17,489 bases of DNA, from positions 1-17,489 of the forward strand of contig DATLAN010000573.1 in the NCBI GenBank assembly GCA_035527455.1, written 5' to 3'. Below the pieces are notes generated by a model that saw only the letters and a list, made by a program, of their open reading frames with translations, did no database searches and was not told where the DNA came from. The position numbers were made by a program, and so were the translations under genes. Of this stretch, positions 6,375-12,781 are shown piece by piece. Positions within the stretch are counted from its first letter, which is position 1, and each line of letters begins with the position of its first letter. This DNA comes from DATLAN01 sp035527455 (GTDB lineage Bacteria; Planctomycetota; Planctomycetia; Pirellulales; Thermoguttaceae).

Positions 6375-9300
6375 CTATACGCCTTCTTGGACAACCGCTA
6401 TTTCCTCGGGCACTTCCCGCGGCGCGCGCATCACCGGGCCGGCCGGCGTGCTGGGCGGCGGCGCTTTGCGATCGGCCCAATTGTAGACCAGGCTGTAGCA
6501 GACGGGAATCACCAGCAGCGTCAACACGGTGGCGAAGAACAGGCCGAAGATCACCGCCCCGGTCAACGGCCCCCAGAATTCCGCACCGCCGGAGAGGTTC
6601 AGGAACAACGGCAGCAGGCCGCCGATGGTCGTGACGGTCGTCAAGATCACCGGCCGCAACCGGTTGACACCCGCTTCGACCAGGGCCTGCCGGACGCCCA
6701 TCCCCCGCCGCCGCGCCTGGTTGGCGAAATCGACCAGCACGATGGCGTCGTTGACCACGATGCCCGCCAGACAAAGCAGCCCGATGAACGACGCCATGCT
6801 GAACGGGTGGCCGCAGATCCACATCCCGAAGACCACGCCCACGAAGCTCAAGGGCACGGTCATCAACACGACCGCTGCCTGGCGAAAGCTGTTGAATTGC
6901 AGCACGAGGATCGCGGCGATCAACAGGATCCCGACGATCATGGCGTTGCGCATATGGAAGATGCTCTTGTCGCGTTCCTCGTTTTCGCCCGTGAAGGTTA
7001 TCCGCACGCCTTCGGCCTCGGTGGCCGATTGGCCCAGCAGCTCCATCTTGTTGCCTTCGACGCTCTTGAATCCGAACTCGGGCAGGATGCTCGCGCGAAG
7101 TTCGTCGAAGATATCGTCGGGGATATAATCACGGCCTTTCTCGGGATTGTTGGTTTTCTCCGGAATGTCGCTGCGGACCGACACGGCCCGGCGACGGTCG
7201 TAGTGATTCACGGCGTACAGGCCCGTGCCGCGGCGGATGTTGGCCAGTTGTCCAATCGTGGCCCGGCGGCCGTCCGGCGCGGTGAGCATCAGCCGCCGGA
7301 TGTCTTCCCTGCTCTTCTGATAGTCGGGATCGGCCTGCAATCGCAGCGTCACGTCCTCGTCGTCGAGGCTCAATTGGATCGAGCTGTCGCCGAGGATCGA
7401 CGTTTGCACCGCCCGGGCGACCTCGGCCTCGGAAAGACCGAACAGGCCGACCATTTCGGGAATCGGTTCGATGACCAGTTCCGGGCTGTCGGGCCGATAG
7501 TTCGTTCGCACTTCGATCGTGCCGGGCACTTGCGACAGTCGCTCGGCGATTCTCTCCGCCAGCCGGCCGAGCTGCTCGATATCGTCGCCGGTCAGCCGGA
7601 CTTCCACGGCGGCACCGCCGGGCGGCCCCTCCTGGGCCTCCTGGATCTCATAGCTCATCCCGGGCCACGGCTTGATCGCGCTGCGCAGCTCTTCGATGAT
7701 CTCGTTCTGATGCCGCTTGCGGACGGTCGGCGAGGTGAGTTGGACCATGATCTTGCCGAATTCGGGTCCCGTGGCCGTACCGGCCTCCAGACGATTCGCC
7801 AGCCCGGCCGACGACCCCACCGAGGTGACGAAGTGGACCAGTTCGCCCTTCTCCTGCAACGCCTTGAGCGGCCCGGTGAACGCTTCCGACGCCCGCACCG
7901 TCTCCTCGATGCTGTAGCCCAGCGGCAGTTCGTAGCTGATTTCGAACTGGCCGCGGTCGCTTTTCGGGAAGAAGGTGGTGCCGATGTGTTGCCACGTCAG
8001 CCCCGCCCAGACCAGGGCGATCGCGCAACATGAAATCACCACCCAACGATTGGCCAGCGAATAGCGCAGCGCGGCGGCGTACGCCCGGGTGAAGATCCCG
8101 TGGTTCGGCCGCATGCGGCTTTCCGGGTGGTGTCGGTCACGGTGCGGGGACGAGTTTCCAGAGGACGGCGGCGAGTTGCCCGACGGCGGCGGCGAGTTGC
8201 CCGCCACCGCGACGGCCGTGCCGGTCTTCGCCTGGTGCCGGCCGAACCAATAGGCGGCCGCCACGGGGATCAGAAAATGGTCGACCACTACCGAGCCCAA
8301 CAAGGCCGCGGCGACCACCTTGGGCATCACGCCGAGGAAATCGCCCATGATCCCCGGCACGAGGATCATCGGCAGGAAGGCGGCCACGGTGGTCAGGTCG
8401 GCGGCGATCACGGGGATGCCCACCTCGTCGATGCCCGTCTTGGCGGCCTGGATCGGCGGTTCGCCACGCTCGATGTGGCGGTGGATGTTCTCGGCCACGA
8501 TGATCGCCCCGTCGACGACCATCCCCAATACCAGGATGAAGCTGAAGATGGCGATGTTCGAGATCGCGATCCCCGCGGCGAACAGGAAGATCAGCGCGAT
8601 CGCCATGCTGAAGGGAATCGCCGTCAACACCAGGATCGAAATCCGCAGGCCCATCGACCACGCCAGGATGACCAGCACCAGCATCGCCCCGACCACCGCG
8701 CTGGAGCCGAGCACGTAGAACATGATGCTGATGTCCTCGGAGACGTCGCGGGTGGTGGAGAACTCGATGTGCGGGTATTCCTCCTGAAGCTCGGCCACGC
8801 GGGCTTTGACCAGCCGGGCCGTTTTTAGCGTGTTGATGTCGGCTTCCTTGTTGACGATGATCGTGGCCGTGTCGCGGCCGTCGAGCCGGGCCACGTTCTT
8901 CAGCCGCCGGTGCGTGTCGAGCACCTCGGCCACGTCGCCCAAGCGGATCAAACGCCCGCCGCGGCGGGCCAGGATCACCTGCCGGATGTCGTCCACGTTG
9001 CGGAGCTTCGTCTCGTTGACGACCTGCATGTCGTACTGCGCGGTGTTCAGCGATCCACCGGGCAACTGGCTGTGGAAGTTCATCAGCGCCCGGGCGATCT
9101 GGTCGACCGTCAAACCGTACTCGACGAACAGATCGGGGTTGACGTTGACGTGGATTTCCCGCTCCTTGCCGCCGAAGAGCTGCGAATTGGAGACGCCGGA
9201 GATCGCCTCCAGCTCGCGCTGCACGTCCTCGGCGATCTCCTTGAGCGTCCGCTCGTCGAACCCCGGAGGACCTCCCAGGTTGACCAGCATCAACGGCATG

Positions 9301-9707
9301 CTCTCGAAATCGATGGCCGTGATGATCGGCTGCACTTCCCGTCCCCGCGGCAACCGGGAACGGACTTCGTCGACCAGGTGGGCCACGTCGGTCTTGGCCT
9401 GTTCGGACGACACGCCGTCGAGGAAGATCACGCTGGTCACGCTCGAACCCCGCATGCTGGTCGACTGGATCTTGTCCACGTCGTTGAGCCGCTCCAAGGC
9501 TTCTTCGATCTTGCGCGTGATTTCCTCTTCCGCTTCGGTGGGCTGGGCGCCGGGATACGGAACGGTGACCAGGACCACGGCCGTGTTGATCGCCGGGGCC
9601 CGCTGCACCGGGACGTACATGCCCGCCAAGACCGCCAGCGCGATCACCATGAGCAGGCCCACGATGACCATCCGGGGACGGTCGATGGCTTTGTGGCTGA
9701 TGTACAT
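6375..9707 (-). CDS. RND-family efflux transporter permease (AcrB/HAE-like)
   Basis: 1110 residues, a usual length for an AcrB-type trimeric inner-membrane pump. Seen: an N-terminal transmembrane helix (about 13-32); a porter-domain start with TVPYPGAQPTEAEEEI; a first helix bundle at about 328-490 holding TM4 (GMVVDGAIIVAENI, 395-408); a second porter half; and a second bundle at about 920-1075 holding TM10 (GIVVNDAIVLVDFANQ, 982-997). Exporters of this family couple drug or metabolite export to proton entry. Relative to AcrB Asp407/Asp408/Lys940, the TM4 pair is Asp399-Gly400 and the TM10 Lys position is Asn986. A Pro/Ser-rich linker of 7-residue repeats (about 503-521) joins the halves. 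ATG 9707 directly follows the MFP stop (TAGATG), with GAGGAG inside the MFP end as the ribosome site, so the two are co-translated. The substrate is unknown. Confidence 0.95.
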   Translation of the reverse strand: MYISHKAIDRPRMVIVGLLMVIALAVLAGMYVPVQRAPAINTAVVLVTVPYPGAQPTEAEEEITRKIEEALERLNDVDKIQSTSMRGSSVTSVIFLDGVSSEQAKTDVAHLVDEVRSRLPRGREVQPIITAIDFESMPLMLVNLGGPPGFDERTLKEIAEDVQRELEAISGVSNSQLFGGKEREIHVNVNPDLFVEYGLTVDQIARALMNFHSQLPGGSLNTAQYDMQVVNETKLRNVDDIRQVILARRGGRLIRLGDVAEVLDTHRRLKNVARLDGRDTATIIVNKEADINTLKTARLVKARVAELQEEYPHIEFSTTRDVSEDISIMFYVLGSSAVVGAMLVLVILAWSMGLRISILVLTAIPFSMAIALIFLFAAGIAISNIAIFSFILVLGMVVDGAIIVAENIHRHIERGEPPIQAAKTGIDEVGIPVIAADLTTVAAFLPMILVPGIMGDFLGVMPKVVAAALLGSVVVDHFLIPVAAAYWFGRHQAKTGTAVAVAGNSPPPSGNSPPSSGNSSPHRDRHHPESRMRPNHGIFTRAYAAALRYSLANRWVVISCCAIALVWAGLTWQHIGTTFFPKSDRGQFEISYELPLGYSIEETVRASEAFTGPLKALQEKGELVHFVTSVGSSAGLANRLEAGTATGPEFGKIMVQLTSPTVRKRHQNEIIEELRSAIKPWPGMSYEIQEAQEGPPGGAAVEVRLTGDDIEQLGRLAERIAERLSQVPGTIEVRTNYRPDSPELVIEPIPEMVGLFGLSEAEVARAVQTSILGDSSIQLSLDDEDVTLRLQADPDYQKSREDIRRLMLTAPDGRRATIGQLANIRRGTGLYAVNHYDRRRAVSVRSDIPEKTNNPEKGRDYIPDDIFDELRASILPEFGFKSVEGNKMELLGQSATEAEGVRITFTGENEERDKSIFHMRNAMIVGILLIAAILVLQFNSFRQAAVVLMTVPLSFVGVVFGMWICGHPFSMASFIGLLCLAGIVVNDAIVLVDFANQARRRGMGVRQALVEAGVNRLRPVILTTVTTIGGLLPLFLNLSGGAEFWGPLTGAVIFGLFFATVLTLLVIPVCYSLVYNWADRKAPPPSTPAGPVMRAPREVPEEIAVVQEGV
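8145..8201 (-). repeat. In-frame 21-nt tandem repeat encoding a Pro/Ser/Gly linker
   Basis: Within the RND gene, three degenerate 21-nt units encode GNSPPPS, GNSPPSS and GNSSPHR (residues 503-523). They lie in the loop between the two homologous halves of the pump, a site tolerant of length change. The pattern suggests expansion by slippage. Confidence 0.7.
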
Positions 9708-11054
9708 CTACTCCTCCAAAATCATCACCCCCCGGCCTTCCATCAGCCGGTGGTGGCCGCGGTTGACGACGGTCCGTCTTTCCGGCGGAAGCTGTTCCAG
9801 CGGAACGATCGCGTCGGTGCCCTGCTCGATCCATTCCTTCAGCACCATGCGGCGTGCCCGGTTCTCGCCGTCCACCGCGTAAAGGTACAGGACCTCGTTC
9901 TTCTCGTCTTTCAAGAGTTCCAGCAGCTCCCGGTCTTTCGAGAGTTCTTCATCCTTCAGGGCCGCTTCGTACTTCAGCACCATCGTATTGTCCAGCGGCA
10001 CGCGGAATCCGTTCATCGTGCCGACCACGATGCGCCCCAGCGCGATCAGCCCCGGTTTCCACTGCCCGTCGGGGTTGGGCAGGGCAATCTCCACCTCGAA
10101 CAGCCCGGTCGTGTCGTCGGCCGCTTCGGCCATGCGGAAAATCTGCCCGTCGATCCGCGAACGCTGCCGCCGGAATCGATCGCGGGCCAGCAACTCCACG
10201 TGAACCGGTTGGCCGGGCCGAATATCTCCCACAAAGGCCTCGGGCACGCCGACTGCCAACAACACCTTGTCGACCTGGATGATCTCCATGATCGCCTGGT
10301 GCGGACTGACCGACTCGCCCGGGTTGATCTTCCGTTTGGCGAGCACCAGCCGCGCGGAAGTCCCTCCCTCGACCGCCGGCGCGTAGAGTTGCGTGTCCTC
10401 GATGTTCTCCGTGGCGGTTTGGATCTGGGCCTCGATCCTGGCCCCCAAAGCGCCGGCCTTTGCGATCAGGGCCCGCGCCAGTTCCAGTTGGGCCCCGGCC
10501 ACCTTCAAGGCGGTCACGGTATTCTGGTACTGGGCCTCGGTGATTGCCCCGGTCCTGCGATCCCTGAGATCATCGGCCCGCCGCATGTCGGAAGTAGCCT
10601 GGGTGAGATTCGCCTCGGCCTCTTTGAGTCGGGCGTCGGCCTCGGCACGCTGGGCTTCGACCTCGGCGCGCTGGGCTTCGACTTCCTTGAGCCGGTAACC
10701 AAGCAACTCCGCGTCGAGCCGGGCCAAGAGCTGGCCGGGCACGATCGGGTCGCCGTCGTCCAGCGGCTTGCCCGCCGCGTTGACGCCCAACTCGGACACA
10801 CGGCCGGCAATCTCGAACCCCAGCGAAAACCGCTCCCACGGTTCGATCATGCCGGAGTAACTGTCGGTGATTTCGATCGTCTCGGGCTCGAGTTTCATCA
10901 CCGTGACGGGCGTGGCCGGGACGTCGGTTTTCGGCTGCTGGTCCTTCTTGCCGTTCTCTTGTCCCCATCCGCTGAGCATCGCCGTGATCGCCACCACGAC
11001 GGCCAGTGCCGTGACGATCAGCAACCCGAGAAGTCGGCCAACGTATTGTTTCAT
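9708..11054 (-). CDS. RND efflux periplasmic adaptor (membrane fusion protein)
   Basis: 448 residues. An N-terminal membrane anchor (about 7-28) has no obvious lipobox. A linker is followed by the first half of the lipoyl/barrel region (about 48-115, GFEIAGRVSELGV); a coiled-coil hairpin (about 120-218) with the duplicated heptad-like stretch EVEAQRAEVEAQRAEAD; the returning lipoyl half (LYAPAVEGG, NPGESVSP); a beta barrel (DKVLLAVGVPEAFVGDIRPGQPV); and a membrane-proximal part. A strongly charged segment (about 363-387, rich in Glu, Lys and Asp) interrupts that last region. It should bridge the permease to an outer-membrane channel, but no TolC-type gene is present in the window. Its ATG overlaps the repressor stop by 4 bp (ATGA), and its stop abuts the permease start. 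Confidence 0.93.
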   Translation of the reverse strand: MKQYVGRLLGLLIVTALAVVVAITAMLSGWGQENGKKDQQPKTDVPATPVTVMKLEPETIEITDSYSGMIEPWERFSLGFEIAGRVSELGVNAAGKPLDDGDPIVPGQLLARLDAELLGYRLKEVEAQRAEVEAQRAEADARLKEAEANLTQATSDMRRADDLRDRRTGAITEAQYQNTVTALKVAGAQLELARALIAKAGALGARIEAQIQTATENIEDTQLYAPAVEGGTSARLVLAKRKINPGESVSPHQAIMEIIQVDKVLLAVGVPEAFVGDIRPGQPVHVELLARDRFRRQRSRIDGQIFRMAEAADDTTGLFEVEIALPNPDGQWKPGLIALGRIVVGTMNGFRVPLDNTMVLKYEAALKDEELSKDRELLELLKDEKNEVLYLYAVDGENRARRMVLKEWIEQGTDAIVPLEQLPPERRTVVNRGHHRLMEGRGVMILEE

Positions 11055-11722
11055 GGTCGCACCGCTGCAGAAGACCGAGAGGGTGAATCGATCGTTTCGC
11101 CAAGGGGTCGCTCGTGGCCCAAAGCGGCCAGGCTGAACCGGACGATGTGGTCGGTGAGTCGGGCGACGTCGAACGTCTCGTATTCTTCTTCCCCGACCAG
11201 CAGCACCGCAATCGGCCGATGGATCTTGAAGTGCAAGCACTGCCCGACGATGCTGAAGGCCACCAGGTGCCGATCCGCCGCCGAAATTCCCTCCGGCAAC
11301 AGCTCACAGAGCACCGCGTCGAGCCACTGGAAATTCCCGCGGATGAATTTTTCCACCACCGCCACGCAGGCTTCCGTGGGCTCGGTCATTTCCCGGGTCA
11401 TCAGTTGGGCGTGCCAGGCGGGCCGCCGCGGATCGAGCAACCGGGAAAGCATTTGGTGAACGTACTCCCGCAGCTTGACTTCCGGCGGCGTGCCGGGCGG
11501 AAATTCCGGGGGCGGATGGTGCCCCCCGTCACCTTGGGCGTGTTGAACGACCTCGACGTAAAGCTTCAGCTTATCACCGAAATGGTAGTTCACCGCCGCC
11601 AGATTGGCGTCCGCCCGACCGCAAATATCGCGCACCGTAGCTGCCCGAAAGCCCTTTTCCGCGAAAACCTCGCCTGCGGCTTCCAGCAGGCGGGTCCGCG
11701 TGTCGTCTGTGGCGTTCGCCAT
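11051..11722 (-). CDS. TetR-family repressor, CecR/DUF1956-like
   Basis: 223 residues. The N-terminal helix-turn-helix (about 10-56) has the TetR signature: TRLLEAAGEVFAEKGF, then TVRDICGRADANLAAVNYHFGDK. The C-terminal half contains REMTEPTEA, typical of the CecR (YbiH) type ligand-binding domain, a group often found beside efflux genes. The start at ATG 11722 is preceded by a modest GAGG about 8 nt upstream on the minus strand. It is the first gene of the operon and overlaps the membrane fusion protein gene by 4 bp, so all are co-transcribed. A 30-bp near-perfect palindrome 22 bp upstream of the start is its likely operator, implying autoregulation of the whole efflux operon. The inducer is unknown. 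Confidence 0.93.
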   Translation of the reverse strand: MANATDDTRTRLLEAAGEVFAEKGFRAATVRDICGRADANLAAVNYHFGDKLKLYVEVVQHAQGDGGHHPPPEFPPGTPPEVKLREYVHQMLSRLLDPRRPAWHAQLMTREMTEPTEACVAVVEKFIRGNFQWLDAVLCELLPEGISAADRHLVAFSIVGQCLHFKIHRPIAVLLVGEEEYETFDVARLTDHIVRFSLAALGHERPLGETIDSPSRSSAAVRP

Positions 11723-11743
11723 GGTCGGCCTCGTGCCAAACGG

Positions 11744-11773
11744 TTGATTGAATCAAATGTTTGTTTCAATCAA
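11744..11773. promoter_or_regulatory. Palindromic operator candidate for the TetR-family repressor
   Basis: A 30-bp inverted repeat has perfect 9-bp outer arms (TTGATTGAA at 11744-11752, TTCAATCAA at 11765-11773) and matching inner CAAA/TTTG. In total 26 of 30 positions are symmetric. It is much more AT-rich than its surroundings and lies 22 bp upstream of the repressor ATG, where repressor binding would block the operon promoter. The size and symmetry suit a TetR dimer or pair of dimers. Confidence 0.8.
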
Positions 11774-11887
11774 GTGTACGAGATCAACCCGGGCGCGTCA
11801 AGCGGGCAGGTGACGCTCCCACCCGAACCCGCTAAGATAGCAAGAGAGTGTTCCGTCACAACTTCTGAACACGGGATGTGCCTATTC

Positions 11888-11933
11888 GACGTAACCGGTT
11901 TTTTTGACGTAACCCGTTACAAGGGAACCGTTT
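11888..11933. promoter_or_regulatory. Direct repeats of a GTAACCSGTT-type element
   Basis: GACGTAACCGGTT (11888-11900) and GACGTAACCCGTT (11906-11918) differ at one base and start 18 bp apart. A degenerate third copy, GGAACCGTTT, follows at 11924-11933. The first contains the palindrome AACCGGTT and the second GTAACCCGTTAC. The array lies between divergent genes, 50-95 bp before the DUF2294 gene, so it could be a regulator-binding array. No known factor is recognised. Confidence 0.5.
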
Positions 11934-11934
11934 A

Positions 11935-11952
11935 GCGGGCGGGCTCGCCCGC
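11935..11952. repeat. GC-rich hairpin
   Basis: GCGGGCG (11935-11941) and CGCCCGC (11946-11952) pair around a 4-nt loop. It lies just upstream of the DUF2294 gene and right after the direct-repeat array. There is no T-run, so it is a structural or repeat element rather than a clear terminator. Confidence 0.55.
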
Positions 11953-11982
11953 CGTTCGTCCGAAACACAACAGCACGGCAGG

Positions 11983-12399
11983 ATGCGTCCTCACATGAAC
12001 CGTAAACGCCAAGTTACCATGCGAACCAAGGGCCAGATCGAGGCCGAAATCAGCGAGGCCATCGTCAAGTTCGAGAAGGAATACATGGGCCGCGGGCCGC
12101 AGGAGACCAAGACGTACATCATCGACGATCTCGTGCTGGTGCGGCTGAAAGGGATCATGACGCAGGCGGAGTACCAGCTTGCTGGAATGGACGACAACCC
12201 CAGAGGTCGGGAATTGATCAAGCAGGTCCGCCACGAACTGCTCGAAAGGGGACGACCACTGCTGGAAGCCATGATTCACGACCTGACCGGGCGAAAGACC
12301 CTCAGCCTGCACACCGACATCAGCATCGTCACCGGGGAGCGGATGATCCTCTTCACGCTGGACGCCGCTCCCGAACTCCCCCCCCACGAAGCGGGGTGA
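11983..12399 (+). CDS. DUF2294 (MpsC-like) domain protein
   Basis: 138 residues from ATG 11983. The recognisable domain starts at MRTKGQIEAEIS and continues through FEKEYMGRGP, KTYIIDDLVLVRLKG, GRELIKQVR, LLEAMIHDLTG and LHTDISIVTGERMILFTL. This matches the DUF2294 family, which has been linked by name to the MpsC component of a sodium-translocating, membrane-potential-generating system. Other possible starts are ATG 11995 (AGGA 11 nt upstream) and ATG 12019, which fits the usual family N-terminus but lacks a ribosome site. No signal peptide or membrane helix is seen, so it should be a small soluble protein. No MpsA- or MpsB-like gene is nearby, so a role in ion transport is not supported by context. 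The gene stands alone between divergent and downstream promoters. Confidence 0.82.
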   Translation: MRPHMNRKRQVTMRTKGQIEAEISEAIVKFEKEYMGRGPQETKTYIIDDLVLVRLKGIMTQAEYQLAGMDDNPRGRELIKQVRHELLERGRPLLEAMIHDLTGRKTLSLHTDISIVTGERMILFTLDAAPELPPHEAG

Positions 12400-12426
12400 T
12401 CGGCCACGGTCTCAGCCCGGCAGCCG

Positions 12427-12454
12427 TTGACTTGTCCAGCACACCTGCTACATT
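12427..12454 (+). promoter_or_regulatory. Sigma70-type promoter upstream of pckG
   Basis: TTGACT (12427-12432) matches five of six bases of the -35 consensus. A 16-nt spacer leads to TACATT (12449-12454), preceded by TGC as in an extended -10. Transcription would start near 12461, giving pckG a leader of about 320 nt. Confidence 0.6.
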
Positions 12455-12460
12455 CGACAG

Positions 12461-12618
12461 ACGCGCTCAACGTACCGGGGATGGAAGTCGGCGACTTTGA
12501 TCTCACGTGGGGCGCCAAATGGGGATTTCAAGTTCGCCTGACCCCCTTCCAAGGGGTGCGGGACGGAAAGGAAAAGCCGGAATACGACCGTCGCTCGGGC
12601 GGGTTCCGGCTCTTTTTT
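12461..12618 (+). ncRNA. Candidate terminated leader RNA or small RNA before pckG
   Basis: From the predicted start point near 12461 to the end of the T-run at 12618, the transcript would be about 158 nt. It contains a hairpin AAGTC-GGC-GACTT (about 12486-12498), a hairpin CCCCTT-CC-AAGGGG (12543-12556) and the terminator hairpin. It matches no RNA family that I recognise. It could be an attenuator or riboswitch-like leader controlling pckG, or an independent small RNA. A 69-codon open frame (12481-12690) runs across it but has no good ribosome site and weaker GC3 than neighbouring genes, so coding is less likely. Confidence 0.4.
12576..12618 (+). terminator. Intrinsic terminator inside the pckG leader
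   Basis: The outer stem GCCGGAA (12576-12582) pairs with TTCCGGC (12604-12610). The inner stem CCGTC (12588-12592) pairs with GGCGG (12598-12602) with one G-U pair. The hairpin is followed at once by TCTTTTTT (12611-12618). This is a good Rho-independent terminator on the plus strand, placed 164 nt before the pckG start. Confidence 0.65.
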
Positions 12619-12690
12619 CGGATAGTACCCACCGACCGGACCTTTTGGGGACTTCCCACCCCTGAGCGCCGGCGAGTTGGGCAAGAATAG

Positions 12691-12759
12691 TAGCCGTCTC
12701 GCTCCGCGAGACGAAGCTCCATCTCGCGGAGTTCCATCTCGCGGAGCGAGATGACTACA
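12691..12759. repeat. Dispersed palindromic repeat, copy A
   Basis: It begins TAGCCGTCTCGCTCCGCGAG and ends GCGGAGCGAGATGACTACA, forming a long imperfect hairpin. Relative to copy B (15239-15290), it carries an internal duplication of CCATCTCGCGGAG (12719-12731 and 12734-12746). It ends about 12 nt before the pckG ribosome site, so it forms the last structure of the pckG leader. Confidence 0.85.
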
Positions 12760-12781
12760 TTGAGGAAACGAGGAAATCGAC

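Noticed and set aside
6307..6822. N-terminal extension of the B12-radical SAM protein by about 170 residues
   Set aside because: The extension overlaps the end of the RND gene antiparallel to nothing but in another frame of the same strand, lacks family features, and reads through the repeats. MHIVLVKP at 6306 is the natural start.
6360..8033. Long plus-strand open frames opposite the RND gene (also 8910-11459)
   Set aside because: These lie antisense to clear RND and MFP genes; their products are His/Arg/Gly/Asp-rich, low in recognisable structure, and typical of high-GC antisense frames.
12481..12690. 69-codon open frame in the pckG leader
   Set aside because: It has no proper ribosome site (GGGG directly abuts the ATG), its GC3 is near 63 percent and lower than in the neighbouring genes, and it runs through the terminator hairpin. 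Kept only as an alternative reading of the leader.
12528..12737. 69-codon minus-strand open frame overlapping the pckG leader and repeat copy A
   Set aside because: Its start lies in the palindromic repeat and no ribosome site or domain is seen; it is most likely a chance frame.
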